Shown: positions 37,502 to 48,157, counted from the first letter of the stretch. The stretch: 64,000 bases of DNA from Hyphomicrobiales bacterium (GCA_900466605.1 UBMU01000002.1:399643-463642); one strand, 5' to 3'. Notes: generated from the letters alone by a model not told the origin. Made by a program: numbers and translations.

Positions 37502-37798
37502 TTATGCAGCAGCGGCTTCGGCAGTCTTCTTGACGATCTGGCGACGCAGCAGACGAGCGCGCATCGACAGTTCGTTTTCGCTTGCCTTGATCAGGAAGGC
37601 ATCGAGACCGCCACGATGCTCGACGGAACGAAGAGCAGCAGCCGAAACGCGAAGACGGTAACGCTGGCCGAGCGCGTCGGAGATCAGCGTAACCTGGCAC
37701 AGGTTCGGGAGGAACCGGCGCTTAGTCTTGTTGTTGGCATGGCTGACATTGTTGCCAACGAGGACTGCCTTGCCGGTCAATTCGCACATGCGGGACAT
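37502..37798 (-). CDS. rpmB: 50S ribosomal protein L28
   Basis: 98 residues, the alphaproteobacterial length. Starts [10 protein letters not shown]; conserved [18 protein letters not shown] block, with the [22 protein letters not shown] segment further on. AGGTGTTCC ribosome binding site before ATG 37798. Single gene with its own terminator. Confidence 0.97.
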   Translation of the reverse strand: MSRMCELTGKAVLVGNNVSHANNKTKRRFLPNLCQVTLISDALGQRYRLRVSAAALRSVEHRGGLDAFLIKASENELSMRARLLRRQIVKKTAEAAAA

Positions 37799-38035
37799 GG
37801 AACACCTATTCTTGTTTTTCTCGGCCATCAGTTGCGTGCCCACAGAAGATCGGGCTAGCAATCCATCAGGCCATGATTGGAAAGTTGCGGTTCTATAGTC
37901 AGACAGGCCGTGCGCGTCAAGCCAAACCTTGGCGTTTCCCGCAATTCTGTCAAAAAGCTCGTGTTTGCTTCATCGAGAGACAGGCGTATAGACCGTTATC
38001 AACGGTTTTACCAGCCGCCTGAACAAGGTTCATTC

Positions 38036-38812
38036 ATGACTCATCGGGGCAAACGCATTCTCATTTCCACGGTCGCTGCGCTGATGGCCATTCCGGCCGG
38101 CGCAAGCGAGATCGTGCATCGGACGGAATACAAGGTTTCGCTTGGCATCCTGACGATTGCCCGCGCCGCTTTCCTGACGACGATCGAAGACGACAAGAGC
38201 TACAGGGTTTCCGGCGATATCAGCTCGGCCGGCCTTGCCGATCTCGTCACCAATATCTCGGCCAAGACGAGTGTCGACGGCGTGCTGCGCGGCGACCGGC
38301 TGCAGGCGTCCCGTTATTATCTTTACTACAAGAGCGGCAAGCGCGCCCGCACCTACGAGGTGCGTTACAACAACGGCAATATCACCTCGACGACAGTCAA
38401 GCCGCCGCGGGTGCCGCCGAAGAATTGGGTAAACGTGCCTGCTAGCGATATGCGCGCGGTGCTAGACCCAATCTCTGGTCTGATCTTCCCTGCCGACGCC
38501 AATGTCTGCGCGCAGAAGCTGCCGATCTATGACGGCGAAATGCGCATGGATCTGGTGCTTTCTCCCAGGGGTGCGCAGGATTTCTCGACAGCGGGGTTCA
38601 GCGGCAAGGCGACCGTTTGCAGCGTGCGGTTCGTCCCTCGCTCCGGCTACAAGAAGGGGCGCAGCGATATCGATTATCTGAGCAAGAGCAGCCGGATGGA
38701 AATCTGGTTTGCCAAGTCGGAGGCGGCAAATGTATATGCTCCGGTGTACGTCCGCATTCCGACGCAATACGGACCGGTGACGATCACCGCGGTGAAATAC
38801 GGCGCAAGCTGA
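38036..38812 (+). CDS. DUF3108 periplasmic protein
   Basis: 258 residues with a signal peptide (cut near AGASE, residue 24) and a beta-rich domain typical of DUF3108: alternating strands such as YKVSLGILTIARAAFLTT and YYLYYKSGKRARTYEVRY. Function of the family is unknown. The open frame reaches back to 37877, but ATG 38036 gives the signal peptide. Followed 30 bases later by an EamA transporter gene. Confidence 0.82.
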   Translation: MTHRGKRILISTVAALMAIPAGASEIVHRTEYKVSLGILTIARAAFLTTIEDDKSYRVSGDISSAGLADLVTNISAKTSVDGVLRGDRLQASRYYLYYKSGKRARTYEVRYNNGNITSTTVKPPRVPPKNWVNVPASDMRAVLDPISGLIFPADANVCAQKLPIYDGEMRMDLVLSPRGAQDFSTAGFSGKATVCSVRFVPRSGYKKGRSDIDYLSKSSRMEIWFAKSEAANVYAPVYVRIPTQYGPVTITAVKYGAS

Positions 38813-38842
38813 CGGAGCAGGGGTCTCCGCAAAGGGGGACAG

Positions 38843-39739
38843 GTGAAGCTTCGGGCAACGCTAATCGGCTTTACGGCCATTCTAATGTGGTCGTTCCTTG
38901 CGCTTTTCACTGCTGCATCAGGCAGGATGCCGCCGTTCCAGCTGTCGGCCATCTGCTTTGCCATCGGCAGCATTCCCGGTATCGTCGTGCTGGCTCTCAA
39001 TCCGTCGCGGTTGGCGCTCCTCAAGCAGCCGGCGAAGGTCTGGATCGTCGGGATTGCCGGCCTGTTCGGGTACCACTTCCTCTATTTCACAGCACTTCGA
39101 AACGCGCCGGCCGTCGAAGCCGGGCTGATCGCCTATCTTTGGCCGTTGCTGATCGTCGTCGGATCGGCGTTGCTGCCGGGCGAGCGTTTGCGCTGGTACC
39201 ACATCGTGGGCGCCCTGGCCGGCCTTTGCGGCACCTTCCTGATTGTGGGCCGCAACGGCGTCAATTTTGACGGGGCCTATGCCGTCGGCTACGGCGCTGC
39301 CGTCCTTTGCGCCTTTACATGGTCTGGTTATTCGCTGCTGACGCGTCGCTTCGAGGCCGTATCGACCGATGTAGTGACCGGCTTTTGCCTGGCGACCTCG
39401 ATCTTATCGTTTGTCTGCCATCTTGGTCTTGAGACGACGGTCTGGCCCGAGTCGGCCTCGCAGTGGGTTGCTATTGCCGGCCTCGGCCTCTTTCCTGTCG
39501 GCGCAGCCTTCTATGCCTGGGATTATGGCGTCAAGAACGGCGATATTCAGATCCTGGGCGCCGCAAGCTACGCAGCACCGCTCATCTCGACGTTGAACCT
39601 GACGCTCTTCGGATTTGCCGAGCCGAGTTGGCGTATCGCGCTCGCCTGCGTGCTGGTCACCGGCGGCGCTGTACTGGCGGCAAAGGAGATGTTCAAACGG
39701 AAGGCCGCGACGACAGGCACACATGCCGCCGCGGAATGA
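38843..39739 (+). CDS. EamA (drug/metabolite) transporter
   Basis: 298 residues with ten predicted membrane helices in two EamA repeats; relatives such as YddG export aromatic amino acids or other metabolites. GTG start preceded by AAAGGGGGACAG. GYHFLYFTALRNAPAVEAGLI-type repeat 1 end and the GAASYAAPLISTLNL repeat 2 segment are visible. Ends 6 bases before the convergent cupin gene. Substrate not predictable. Confidence 0.9.
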   Translation: MKLRATLIGFTAILMWSFLALFTAASGRMPPFQLSAICFAIGSIPGIVVLALNPSRLALLKQPAKVWIVGIAGLFGYHFLYFTALRNAPAVEAGLIAYLWPLLIVVGSALLPGERLRWYHIVGALAGLCGTFLIVGRNGVNFDGAYAVGYGAAVLCAFTWSGYSLLTRRFEAVSTDVVTGFCLATSILSFVCHLGLETTVWPESASQWVAIAGLGLFPVGAAFYAWDYGVKNGDIQILGAASYAAPLISTLNLTLFGFAEPSWRIALACVLVTGGAVLAAKEMFKRKAATTGTHAAAE

Positions 39740-39744
39740 TCGAG

Positions 39745-40167
39745 CTAGCCAGCCGGCTTCCAGTCCGGCGGCGCCATCTCGAAGGATGCGAATTCGAAGC
39801 CCGGCGCAACCGTGCAGCCGACCAGCGTAAATTCGCCAAGCGTTTCGGCCGACTGCCACCAGTTGGCAGGAACGATCGCCTGCGGGCGCTCGCCTTTGAG
39901 GAGGTCTGTGCCAAGCACCAGCGTCTCGATGCCGCCGCCGTCCTTTGCGCGGTGCAACGCAAGTGGCGCACCGGCATAGTGGTGCCAGACCTCCGCTGCA
40001 TCACGGACACGGTGCCAGTGGGAACGCTGCCCGACCTTCAGCAGATAATAGATCGCCGTCGAATGGCCGCGGGATCCGCCCTCGGTGTCGCGGAACGTCT
40101 GCACGTACCAGCCGCCTTCGGGATGCGGCTGCATTCCAAGTTCGCGAATGATATCGTCAGGTGACAT
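39745..40167 (-). CDS. cupin_5 (DUF985) protein
   Basis: 140 residues, one small cupin barrel. Starts with the family's MxxDDIIRELGMxPHPEGG, then the His/Glu metal-site segments SHWHRVRDAAEVWHHYAG. Some relatives are linked to sugar epimerisation but the role is undefined. Its ATG overlaps the gloB stop by one base (TGATG), so it is translated with gloB. Confidence 0.88.
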   Translation of the reverse strand: MSPDDIIRELGMQPHPEGGWYVQTFRDTEGGSRGHSTAIYYLLKVGQRSHWHRVRDAAEVWHHYAGAPLALHRAKDGGGIETLVLGTDLLKGERPQAIVPANWWQSAETLGEFTLVGCTVAPGFEFASFEMAPPDWKPAG

Positions 40168-40937
40168 CAGAAAACGTCCTTGCGCCGGCGGATTTCCGCG
40201 AAGACTTCCTCGTTGGTCTTGGTTTCCATCAAGAGGTTGCGGCGAATGGCGGGATCTGCCGCGCGCAGGAAGGGATTGGTTTCCTTCTCCAGTGCCAGCG
40301 TCGTCGGAATGGTGAACCTGTTCTCGGCCCGGAGAGCTTCGATTTCGGCCGCCCTGCTTACGAGGCGCTGATTGTCCGGATCGATAGTAAGCGCAAAGCG
40401 AGCATTGGACAGGGTATATTCGTGGCCAAAATAGATGGCGGTCTCATCAGGCAGCACGGCAAGCTTCTGCAGCGAGTGCCACATATCGGCGGCAGGCCGC
40501 TCGAAGAGGCGCCCACAGCCGAGGGCAAACAGCGTGTCGGCGGCAAATAGCAGCTTGTCGTCGACGAAATGATAGCAGATATGTCCTGCCGTATGCCCGG
40601 GAGTTTCGATGACCTGCACCGTGTGATCGCCGAACAGGAAAGTATCGCCGTCAGCCATCGTCTTGTCGAGGCCGGGGATCGCCACCGCCTCGTTGATCGG
40701 GCCGATGATCTCGCAGCCATACTGCTCCTTCAGCGCAAGGTTGCCTTCAACATGGTCCGTATGGTGATGGGTGGTGAAGATATGCGAGATTGTCCAGCCT
40801 CGGCGGGTTGCCGCCTTCTCGACGGCAGCGGCATCGGGAGCGTCTATTGAGGCGGTGAAGCCGGTTTCAGGGTCATGGACAAGGACACCGAAATTGTCGG
40901 AACGGCAGAGAAAAACGTCTAAATCCAAAGGTTTCAT
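40167..40937 (-). CDS. gloB: hydroxyacylglutathione hydrolase (glyoxalase II)
   Basis: 256 residues. Hydrolyses S-lactoylglutathione to lactate, finishing methylglyoxal detoxification. Metallo-beta-lactamase fold with [12 protein letters not shown] (HxHxDH-type motif near residue 55), TPGHTAGH near 110 and the C-terminal glutathione-binding HAGH_C region. The open frame extends to 41033, but ATG 40937 starts the family N-terminus. Divergent from a methyltransferase gene. Confidence 0.95.
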   Translation of the reverse strand: MKPLDLDVFLCRSDNFGVLVHDPETGFTASIDAPDAAAVEKAATRRGWTISHIFTTHHHTDHVEGNLALKEQYGCEIIGPINEAVAIPGLDKTMADGDTFLFGDHTVQVIETPGHTAGHICYHFVDDKLLFAADTLFALGCGRLFERPAADMWHSLQKLAVLPDETAIYFGHEYTLSNARFALTIDPDNQRLVSRAAEIEALRAENRFTIPTTLALEKETNPFLRAADPAIRRNLLMETKTNEEVFAEIRRRKDVF

Positions 40938-41027
40938 AGTCTCAGGCAGCCTCTTTATCGCGGGTATACCGGGAATGTAGAGGGTCCAGTCTTGAAGTCC
41001 AACCACCCATTGATAACATTTAGCTCG

Positions 41028-41768
41028 ATGCACGCTGATATCGTCGACCTACGCCAGTTCTATCATTCCGACCTCGGACGTATTGCCGAGCAGTCGATCG
41101 CCATGGCGCTTTCCTCGCTTTGGGTCCGGCTGCCGCAGGAGCGGCTCGTTGGTCTCGGTTACGTCGTGCCCTTCCTCGACCGCTTTCAGCCGGATACGGA
41201 GCGAACCTTTGCCTTCATGCCGGCGGGGCAGGGCGCCGTAAACTGGCCGGTAGGGGCGCTGTCTTCCACAGCCCTGATCTTCGACGAGGAATTGCCGCTG
41301 CCCGACTCCTCGATCGACCGGGTGCTGATGGTCCATTCCCTCGAATTCGCCGAGAGCCCGCGGGAGACCCTGAAGGAGCTGTGGCGGGTGTTAGCGCCTG
41401 GCGGGCGCCTGGTCATCGTCGTTCCGAACCGTCGTGGCGTGTGGGCGCGCATGGAACATACGCCGTTCGGCTCGGGACGACCGTATTCGCGGGGGCAGCT
41501 GACGAATCTCTTGCGCGAGACCAATTTCACGCCGGGTGCTACAGCGGAAGCACTGTTCTTTCCGCCTTCGAAGTTGCGCACGATGATGCGCCTGCGCGGC
41601 GTTTTCGATCGTGTCGGACGTACCCTATGGCCGGCCTTCTCAGGCGTCATCGTCGTCGAGGCGCAAAAACGGCTCTATCAGGGTCTGCCGGTCGCCGCCC
41701 GTGCGTCGCGCCGTGTTTTCGTGCCCGTCCTGGCGCCGCACGGCGTGCCGACGACACGCAGCCGCTAG
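41028..41768 (+). CDS. class I SAM-dependent methyltransferase
   Basis: 246 residues with a methyltransferase_11-type core: [40 protein letters not shown] near residues 100-140. The N-terminal SAM motif is weak (VPFLDRF...AFMPAGQGA), as in the MetW-like group beside gloB in many rhizobia. Substrate unknown. ATG 41028 is preferred over a TTG at 40992. Confidence 0.82.
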   Translation: MHADIVDLRQFYHSDLGRIAEQSIAMALSSLWVRLPQERLVGLGYVVPFLDRFQPDTERTFAFMPAGQGAVNWPVGALSSTALIFDEELPLPDSSIDRVLMVHSLEFAESPRETLKELWRVLAPGGRLVIVVPNRRGVWARMEHTPFGSGRPYSRGQLTNLLRETNFTPGATAEALFFPPSKLRTMMRLRGVFDRVGRTLWPAFSGVIVVEAQKRLYQGLPVAARASRRVFVPVLAPHGVPTTRSR

Positions 41769-41860
41769 GCCCTTCCGCACTCGACAAGGCCGCCTTTCCG
41801 TTCTATTGCGACAGGGCAGTTTTCAGCCGAGTTTTCTCGGTATTTTCCAAGGTCGATCCG

Positions 41861-42970
41861 ATGAGCGAAGAGATGAGCAAGCCCGTTCCGCGTCCCGGTA
41901 TTCTGGATATCGCAGCCTATGTGCCGGGCAAGCACCATGCGCCGGGTGTGGCCAGGGTTCACAAGCTCTCGTCCAACGAAACACCACTCGGGGCGAGCCC
42001 GAAGGCGATTGCAGCCTTCCGCGCCGCTGCCGAAAAGCTGGAACGGTATCCCGACGGCCAGGCTCTCGAGCTGCGTGAATCCATCGCGGCGGTTCACGGT
42101 CTCAATCCGGCTAACATCATCTGCGGCAACGGCTCGGACGAGTTGCTGGCCCTGCTTTGCACTGTCTATCTCGGCGACGGCGATGAAGCCATCATCACCG
42201 AGCACGGCTTTCTCGTATACAAGATCCAGATTATGGGGGCTGGCGCCACGCCTGTTACCGTCAAGGAACAGGACGCGACGGTTGATGTCGATGCAATCCT
42301 AGCCGCGGTCACGCCAAAGACCAAGATGGTCTTCATTGCCAATCCGGGCAACCCGACGGGCACATACGTGCCGGTCAGCGAGATCCGGCGCCTGCACGCC
42401 GCCCTGCCCAAGAATGTCTTGCTCGTCCTTGATGCCGCCTACGCGGAATATGTCCGTCGCAACGACTATGAGGCCGGGATCGAAATCGTTTCTTCCAACC
42501 CCAACGTCGTCATGACGCGCACCTTCTCCAAGATCTATGGTCTTGCTGCGTTGCGTGTCGGCTGGATGTATGCGCCCGCAGATATCATCGACGCCCTTAA
42601 TCGTATCCGCGGCCCGTTCAACATGAATTCGCCGGCCATTTCCGCCGGTGCCGCGGCCATTCGTGACCAGGCGTTCACGCAGGAAGCGGTGGCGTTCAAT
42701 CAGATGTGGATCGAGAAGATGACGGTCGCACTTGAGGCTCTCGGTCTCAAGGTGACGCCGTCGGTCGCAAACTTCGTTCTCGTTCACTTTCCCGATGTCG
42801 ACGGCAAGCGCGCGCCTGAAGCCGATGAGTTCCTGACCAGCCGCGGTTACATCCTGCGGGCGGTGAAGGGGTATGGATTCCCGAACGCGCTGCGCCTCAG
42901 CATTGGTTCCGAAGAGGCGAACCGCGGTGTCATTGAAGTCCTTGGAGAGTTTATGGGACGCAAGTCATGA
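41861..42970 (+). CDS. hisC: histidinol-phosphate/aromatic aminotransferase
   Basis: 369-residue class I/II PLP aminotransferase of the HisC group. LSSNETPLG near the N-terminus, [11 protein letters not shown] near residue 163, DAAYAEY, and PLP Lys in [16 protein letters not shown] are present. Directly coupled to a prephenate/arogenate dehydrogenase gene (four-base overlap), so its main job is probably tyrosine/phenylalanine transamination rather than histidine synthesis. AAGG lies 8 bases before ATG 41861; the long open frame upstream belongs to the methyltransferase region. Confidence 0.93.
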   Translation: MSEEMSKPVPRPGILDIAAYVPGKHHAPGVARVHKLSSNETPLGASPKAIAAFRAAAEKLERYPDGQALELRESIAAVHGLNPANIICGNGSDELLALLCTVYLGDGDEAIITEHGFLVYKIQIMGAGATPVTVKEQDATVDVDAILAAVTPKTKMVFIANPGNPTGTYVPVSEIRRLHAALPKNVLLVLDAAYAEYVRRNDYEAGIEIVSSNPNVVMTRTFSKIYGLAALRVGWMYAPADIIDALNRIRGPFNMNSPAISAGAAAIRDQAFTQEAVAFNQMWIEKMTVALEALGLKVTPSVANFVLVHFPDVDGKRAPEADEFLTSRGYILRAVKGYGFPNALRLSIGSEEANRGVIEVLGEFMGRKS

Positions 42971-43896
42971 CCGTGCAGTTCGATCGCATCGCGCTGATCG
43001 GGATCGGCCTGATCGGTTCCTCCATCGCGCATGACATCAAGCGCCTTGGCCTCGCAAAAGAGGTCGTCATTGCGACGCGCAGCGCAGATACCCTAAAGAG
43101 GGCCGAGGAACTGCAGCTCGGCGACCGGTACACGACGTCGTCGGCTGAGGCGGTGAAGGATGCGGATCTGGTCATCGTGTCGGTGCCCGTCGGAGCATCG
43201 GAGAGCGTCGCCAAGGAGATCGCCGACAGCCTGAAGCCCGGCGCGATCGTCACCGACGTCGGTTCCACCAAGGCTTCGGTCATCGCGCAGATGCAGCCGC
43301 ATATGCCGCCGCATGTCCATTTCATTCCCGGCCACCCGCTGGCGGGTACGGAAAAATCCGGACCGGATGCCGGTTTCCCGGGCCTCTTTGAGGGCCGCTG
43401 GTGCATCTTCACGCCGATCGCCGGGACCGACGAGACAGCATTGAAAACGCTGAGGCTGTTCTGGGAAGCATTGGGGTCCAAGGTCGACGAAATGGATCCG
43501 GCGCATCACGACAAGGTGCTCGCCATCGTCTCGCACCTGCCGCACCTGATCGCCTACAACATTGTCGGCACCGCCGACGATTTGGAGACGGTGACGGAAT
43601 CGGAGGTCATCAAATACTCTGCTTCCGGCTTCCGCGATTTCACGCGTCTGGCCGCCTCAGATCCGACGATGTGGCGCGATGTCTGCCTGCACAACAAGGA
43701 TGCGATCCTTGAAATGCTGGCGCGCTTCTCCGAGGATCTCGCCTATCTGCAGCGGGCCATTCGCTGGGGTGAGGGTGACAAGATCTTTGATCTTTTCACC
43801 CGTACGCGCTCCATTCGCCGCTCCATCATCCAGGCGGGCCAGGATGTCGATGCGCCGGATTTCGGTCGCCCGCATCCGCTTGAGAAGAATGCCTGA
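42967..43896 (+). CDS. tyrC: prephenate/arogenate dehydrogenase
   Basis: 309 residues. NAD(P)-dependent oxidative decarboxylation of prephenate or arogenate in tyrosine synthesis. Rossmann motif GIGLIGSS near residue 12, the catalytic His region [14 protein letters not shown] near residue 120 and [17 protein letters not shown] near 180 are intact. No ACT domain. Overlaps hisC by four bases. Confidence 0.95.
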   Translation: MTVQFDRIALIGIGLIGSSIAHDIKRLGLAKEVVIATRSADTLKRAEELQLGDRYTTSSAEAVKDADLVIVSVPVGASESVAKEIADSLKPGAIVTDVGSTKASVIAQMQPHMPPHVHFIPGHPLAGTEKSGPDAGFPGLFEGRWCIFTPIAGTDETALKTLRLFWEALGSKVDEMDPAHHDKVLAIVSHLPHLIAYNIVGTADDLETVTESEVIKYSASGFRDFTRLAASDPTMWRDVCLHNKDAILEMLARFSEDLAYLQRAIRWGEGDKIFDLFTRTRSIRRSIIQAGQDVDAPDFGRPHPLEKNA

Positions 43897-43898
43897 TT

Positions 43899-44897
43899 TC
43901 AGATCGGCGGGATTGATCCCAACGGGATGAAGCCGCCGACCGTGGCGTTGCCACGAGCCACCACGAGATCGACGGAGACCTTGTCGCCGCCGCCTGCCAG
44001 CGCCTTCAGTAGCTTGGAGGCGGTGTCAACCGTCTTGGCAATGTCGGGGAAGGTCTGCTTGATACTGTCGCGCCAAGGGCCGAGCTGTTCGATCTCGAGT
44101 TTGAACTTGCCGGACAGATAGCCCTCCTCGTCGAAGGAAAACGGGCCGCTCAGCGTCATGATCTTGCCGTCGCCGATGTCGGCCACGACCTTGCGCAGCT
44201 CGCCGCTGGCGCCGTAGAGCCCTTTCTGGTCGCTGCCATCGATCATGCCGGCCTTGCCGGCAAGCGTCACGTCGGCGCTCGCTGAGAGCCTTGGGAATGC
44301 CGGCCAGTCCTTGATGGCAGTATTTGAATCCGCCACGGAGATTGCGCCGTCGAGGTCGCTGCCGTTCTGGCGAAGATGGATCTCCGTATGGGCGGCATCG
44401 AAGTTGATCGTCTGGCCGGTCTGAGAGGAAACCACCGTCCCCTTGAGGCCATCGATGACGGTCGAGGAACGGTCGATGCCTTTCAGCTTGGTGATCAGGC
44501 TTGATTGCAGGCTTGCCCATTCCGCATTAAGCGAGAGACCGTGGGCGCTGCGAATTTCCGCGGGCGAGTCGAGTTCCCAGACGATATGTCCCGGAGCATA
44601 GACCTGGGCTGCGGAACGCAGCTCGCCAAAACTAGCTGACACGCCGTTGACGGTGTCATCGACGTCGACCTTCGAGCAGAACAGTCCAATCCGGAACGGA
44701 TAACCGCGGAAGTCGATATCCGCGCATTCGCCGCTGACGCCCGCAGTGTTGCCGGGTGCGATCACCTTCAGCACGGTCGTCTTCAGCTGCGAGGCCGCAT
44801 AGAACCAGGCACCCGTATAAAGCGCGATCACCAAGACGATACCGCCGCCGAGCATCCAGAATTTTCTGCCGCTGCGGGATGGGCTTGACGCTGCCAT
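43899..44897 (-). CDS. DUF2125 membrane-anchored protein
   Basis: 332 residues. An N-terminal membrane helix (about residues 15-35) leads to a long, beta-rich periplasmic domain of the alphaproteobacterial DUF2125 family; the FRGYPFRIGLFC segment near residue 65 is its signature. No known function; AsmA-like architecture suggests an envelope role (inference). GGAG before ATG 44897 decides the start over a TTG at 44909. Ends 2 bases after the tyrC stop. Confidence 0.85.
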   Translation of the reverse strand: MAASSPSRSGRKFWMLGGGIVLVIALYTGAWFYAASQLKTTVLKVIAPGNTAGVSGECADIDFRGYPFRIGLFCSKVDVDDTVNGVSASFGELRSAAQVYAPGHIVWELDSPAEIRSAHGLSLNAEWASLQSSLITKLKGIDRSSTVIDGLKGTVVSSQTGQTINFDAAHTEIHLRQNGSDLDGAISVADSNTAIKDWPAFPRLSASADVTLAGKAGMIDGSDQKGLYGASGELRKVVADIGDGKIMTLSGPFSFDEEGYLSGKFKLEIEQLGPWRDSIKQTFPDIAKTVDTASKLLKALAGGGDKVSVDLVVARGNATVGGFIPLGSIPPI

Positions 44898-44948
44898 GAT
44901 GTTCTCCAATGGTGACTCGCGAGTGGGGATGTCGGTCTGGCGTGCGAT

Positions 44949-45482
44949 ATGGACGAATTTTGGGTATTTGGCTACGGATCACTGATGTGGAATCCGGGCT
45001 TCGAGTTTTTGGAGCGTTCTCAGGCGCTGGTCCGTGGCTACAGGCGGTCGCTGTGCGTGCATTCCTGGGTGCATCGCGGCACCGAGCAGAATCCCGGCCT
45101 GGTGCTTGGTCTTGATCGCGGTGGCTCCTGCCGTGGAATGGCCTTCCGGATCGCGCCGGAGCAGTGGGACGATACGGTTGATTATCTCCGGGAGCGGGAG
45201 CTCGTAACCAACGTCTATCTCGAACGCTGCCTGCCCCTTCAGCTGGCGGACGGCAGGAGCAGCAAGGCGATCGCCTACGTCGTCGATCGCGCGCACACGC
45301 AATATGCCCGTGGGCTCGATGCGATCGCGGCGGCCCGGGTCGTCCACGGCGCGCACGGCAAGTCAGGACCGAACGACGCTTACGTCTTCAACACGTTGGA
45401 GCACTTGCAACAGATGGGCATTCGCGACCATTGGCTTGAGCAGGTGGTCGGGGAAGTGGAACGGCTCAGAAATTCTGCCTGA
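44949..45482 (+). CDS. ChaC-type gamma-glutamylcyclotransferase
   Basis: 177 residues. Cleaves glutathione to 5-oxoproline and Cys-Gly. The substrate-binding VFGYGSLMW motif is at residues 6-14; RGYRRSLC, a conserved GTEQNPGLVLGL segment and the catalytic-Glu region YLRERELV near residue 80 follow. Convergent with plsC, divergent from DUF2125. Confidence 0.92.
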   Translation: MDEFWVFGYGSLMWNPGFEFLERSQALVRGYRRSLCVHSWVHRGTEQNPGLVLGLDRGGSCRGMAFRIAPEQWDDTVDYLRERELVTNVYLERCLPLQLADGRSSKAIAYVVDRAHTQYARGLDAIAAARVVHGAHGKSGPNDAYVFNTLEHLQQMGIRDHWLEQVVGEVERLRNSA

Positions 45483-45484
45483 GC

Positions 45485-46282
45485 TCAGGCCGTCGCTGCC
45501 TTCGCCCTCTCCAGTTCCGCCAGCCGGCGAACGGCTGTCGGCGGGAGCGGCAGGTTCGGGTTGCGTTTGGCGGTGTCGATCAAGAGTTCATCGCTCGCCT
45601 TTTCGGTCACCTCGATCAGATGCTCAAAAAAGGCATCGGGATCCATACCGGGCTGGATCGGCGGCAGTATCCGCACCTTGAAGTGGCCAGGATAGCGCAT
45701 CGTACTGCGTCGCGGCCAGAAGAGGCCGGGGTGCATGGCGACCGGCACCACCGGCAGCTGCAGGTCGCGGTACATGCGGGCGATGCCGTATTTGTAGAGC
45801 GGTTCAGCGCCGGGCGGCCGTCGGGTTCCCTCCGGGTAAATGATCAGCTGACGGCCGGTTGCTAGCTCCTCCTTGGTCCGCCTAAGCGCCTCGACCATTA
45901 CCTTGCCGCGCGCGCCGCGATTGATCGGGATCATCCGTTGTTTCTTGGCATACCAGCCGAAGAGCGGGATCCACATCAGTTCACGCTTCAGGATGTAGAC
46001 CGGGTCTTTCAGCCACGGCAGCAGGGCGTAGGTGTCCCAGAAGGATTGATGCTTGGGCGCCAGGATATAGCCGCCATCGGGCAGGTTCTCCATGCCCTCG
46101 ATCTCGAAGGTCGTGCCGACGATCTTCTCCATCAGCCGGTGGTTCGACAATGCCCAGTTCTTCGGTACGCGGTAGGCATCCCTGCGCGGCGCGATGAAGT
46201 AGTAGGGGGACAGCACGATCATGCGAACAATGAGGTTGGCGTAGAAGATCGTGTTGAAGAGGACGGAACGCAGGGCGATCAT
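45485..46282 (-). CDS. plsC: 1-acyl-sn-glycerol-3-phosphate acyltransferase
   Basis: 265 residues. Makes phosphatidic acid from lysophosphatidic acid at the inner membrane. Catalytic HQSFWD (His78-x4-Asp83) and the glycerol-phosphate motif YPEGTR (149-154) are present, with a hydrophobic N-terminal helix. GGGAAAGTTC precedes ATG 46282; a TTG at 46309 is less likely. Together with the YdcF-like gene it sits upstream of ftsEX in a conserved rhizobial cluster. Confidence 0.93.
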   Translation of the reverse strand: MIALRSVLFNTIFYANLIVRMIVLSPYYFIAPRRDAYRVPKNWALSNHRLMEKIVGTTFEIEGMENLPDGGYILAPKHQSFWDTYALLPWLKDPVYILKRELMWIPLFGWYAKKQRMIPINRGARGKVMVEALRRTKEELATGRQLIIYPEGTRRPPGAEPLYKYGIARMYRDLQLPVVPVAMHPGLFWPRRSTMRYPGHFKVRILPPIQPGMDPDAFFEHLIEVTEKASDELLIDTAKRNPNLPLPPTAVRRLAELERAKAATA

Positions 46283-46366
46283 GAACTTTCCCAAGGCCAA
46301 TATCCGCAAGAGGCGGTTGCGCCCTCCTACACGATATTGGCTGTCAGAAAAAGGTTTCGCTGCGCT

Positions 46367-47077
46367 TTAGCCGGAGACGCCGGCAGAACGCAGTCCGGGA
46401 TGACGGCCGAGACCCGTTAGGTTCCGTGCACCGGCGAAGAGAACTTTTGCATACTCGGCGAGCATCACCCGCACGGCGTTCGGATCGGTGAACCAGTTGC
46501 TGGTCTTCAGATCGGTGTTCACGACAGGATAGGGGATGAACTGTGTTTCGGAATCGACATAAGCGAGTTCCGCCAGGCTGCGCGGCATGTGGTAGTTGTT
46601 GGTAACGACGAGGACGCTCTTGTAGCCGCGACGGTGGATCCAGTTCGATGCTTCCTGTGCGTTGCCGATCGTGTCGAGCGCGTCGTAGCCGACATCGACG
46701 CAGCACGAAAAGAGCTCCGGCGAAGCCTGGGTCATCCTGCGGATCTGCCTCGGTGTGGTTGCCGGGTGCACACCCGAAATCAGCAGGCGCTTTCCGGCCC
46801 CTTTCTGCAGCAACTCGACGGCCTGGTCGATGCGTTGATAACCGCCGGTCAAGACCACGATCGCATCGGCGCGCGGATCGAGCGGGGGTTTCAAGGTCGT
46901 GACCGAATCGGCAAAGCGAAGGAAGCCGCCGAAGATCAGCGCAACAATGAGCACGAATGCGACGCCACCCCAGCGCAGCATCCGCCGCACGGGACCGCGA
47001 CGCGCAGGCCCTCCCTCGGAGCGGGCAAGCTCCGTTTCCGGACGAATCGGGGTGCGCGACATGTGGCCCATGCTCAT
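46367..47077 (-). CDS. YdcF/ElyC-family (DUF218) membrane protein
   Basis: 236 residues. One membrane helix (about 36-55), then a DUF218 domain: AIVVLTGGYQRIDQAVELL, LLISGVHPATT, GNAQEASNW and VLVVTNNYHMPRSLAEL. Relatives such as SanA and ElyC act in envelope integrity and lipid-carrier recycling. Shortly upstream of plsC in the same orientation, downstream of ftsX. Confidence 0.88.
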   Translation of the reverse strand: MSMGHMSRTPIRPETELARSEGGPARRGPVRRMLRWGGVAFVLIVALIFGGFLRFADSVTTLKPPLDPRADAIVVLTGGYQRIDQAVELLQKGAGKRLLISGVHPATTPRQIRRMTQASPELFSCCVDVGYDALDTIGNAQEASNWIHRRGYKSVLVVTNNYHMPRSLAELAYVDSETQFIPYPVVNTDLKTSNWFTDPNAVRVMLAEYAKVLFAGARNLTGLGRHPGLRSAGVSG

Positions 47078-47146
47078 GAATCGGAAAATATATGCAGATT
47101 GCGGCGGCGAACAGACGCTTTCATGGCAAAAAAGGCATCGTAAAGC

Positions 47147-48157
47147 TCAATTCGTGAGCCCATCGGCCCGTGTCGGGTCCGAGCGCAGCGTATCTATCTC
47201 GTAGATGGTCCGCATAACCGTCAGCCGGGCCGTGAAAGTCGTCAGCAGGGCGATGACGATCATGGTGGCAAAGATGCCGGCGTAGCCAAGCGCACCGACC
47301 GAAAACGTACCGAAAAGAGCGGTTGCCTGGTCTGTCTGCGGGGTGGCCAGCGTCCGGCTCTGCAGGAAGCCGGCGCTCATGAAGAAGAGCGCAGCAAGGG
47401 CGCTGCCGACCGCTGATCCCTTGAGGCTGATCTTCAGAAAATGCTTCTGGAATTCGGTGGCGACGAAGGAGCTTTCCGCTCCGACGAAGTGAAGCACCTC
47501 GACGATGTGGCGATTGCCCGAAAGAGCGCCACGGGTTGCGAAGACAACCGTCAGCACCATGGCAGAAAAGACCAGCAGCAGGATGCCGGTGCCGATCATA
47601 ACGGTAGTATGTGCCATAGAGACCAGTCGGTCGACCCATGTGCGGTGGTCGTCGAGCGAGGCCTGCGGGATGCTCTCCGTGAGCAGCGAGCGCATCGCGT
47701 CGAAATCCGGCGGGTTGTTCTCGTCTATGGTGACGATCACCAGCCGCGGAACCGGCAGTTCCTTGATGTCGAGCCCGGTACCGAGCCACGGCTCCAGCAG
47801 GCGGGCGGTGGCCGCTTCATCAACGATCTGGCCGTTCTTGGTGCCGACGAAGGTCAGAGCGAGATCGCGCGCCTGCGTCAGCGTCTTGTCCATGTCCAGC
47901 CCGTCGTCCGGCTTGATCTGAATGGTGATCTCGCGGGAAATCTGGCTCTCCCAGCTTGCCGCGGTGGAGCGAACCATGCTGACACCGCCGAGCGTCAGGC
48001 AGGCGAGGAAGGCCATGATGGCAATAACGACCATCAGTGCGTTGCCCTGAATATTGGCGGAAGGCAGGATCGGCGCCGTCGGGCGCACCTTCATCTCCGG
48101 CCGTTTCTGGCTTTTCGACGTGTCCTTTGCCGGCGGTTTGGGCGCTGCTTTAGTCAT
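47147..48157 (-). CDS. ftsX: cell division protein FtsX
   Basis: 336 residues. Four-helix inner-membrane partner of FtsE that regulates septal peptidoglycan hydrolases from outside. Helix 1 is near residues 40-60, followed by the extracellular loop and an FtsX permease block with GTFSVGALGYAGIFATMI. N-terminal 30 residues are Lys/Pro rich. Overlaps ftsE by eight bases. Confidence 0.93.
   Translation of the reverse strand: MTKAAPKPPAKDTSKSQKRPEMKVRPTAPILPSANIQGNALMVVIAIMAFLACLTLGGVSMVRSTAASWESQISREITIQIKPDDGLDMDKTLTQARDLALTFVGTKNGQIVDEAATARLLEPWLGTGLDIKELPVPRLVIVTIDENNPPDFDAMRSLLTESIPQASLDDHRTWVDRLVSMAHTTVMIGTGILLLVFSAMVLTVVFATRGALSGNRHIVEVLHFVGAESSFVATEFQKHFLKISLKGSAVGSALAALFFMSAGFLQSRTLATPQTDQATALFGTFSVGALGYAGIFATMIVIALLTTFTARLTVMRTIYEIDTLRSDPTRADGLTN

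Noticed and set aside
41120..41860. N-terminal 247-residue extension of hisC
   Set aside because: Reads the methyltransferase gene in another frame; hisC has a normal start and ribosome binding site at 41861.
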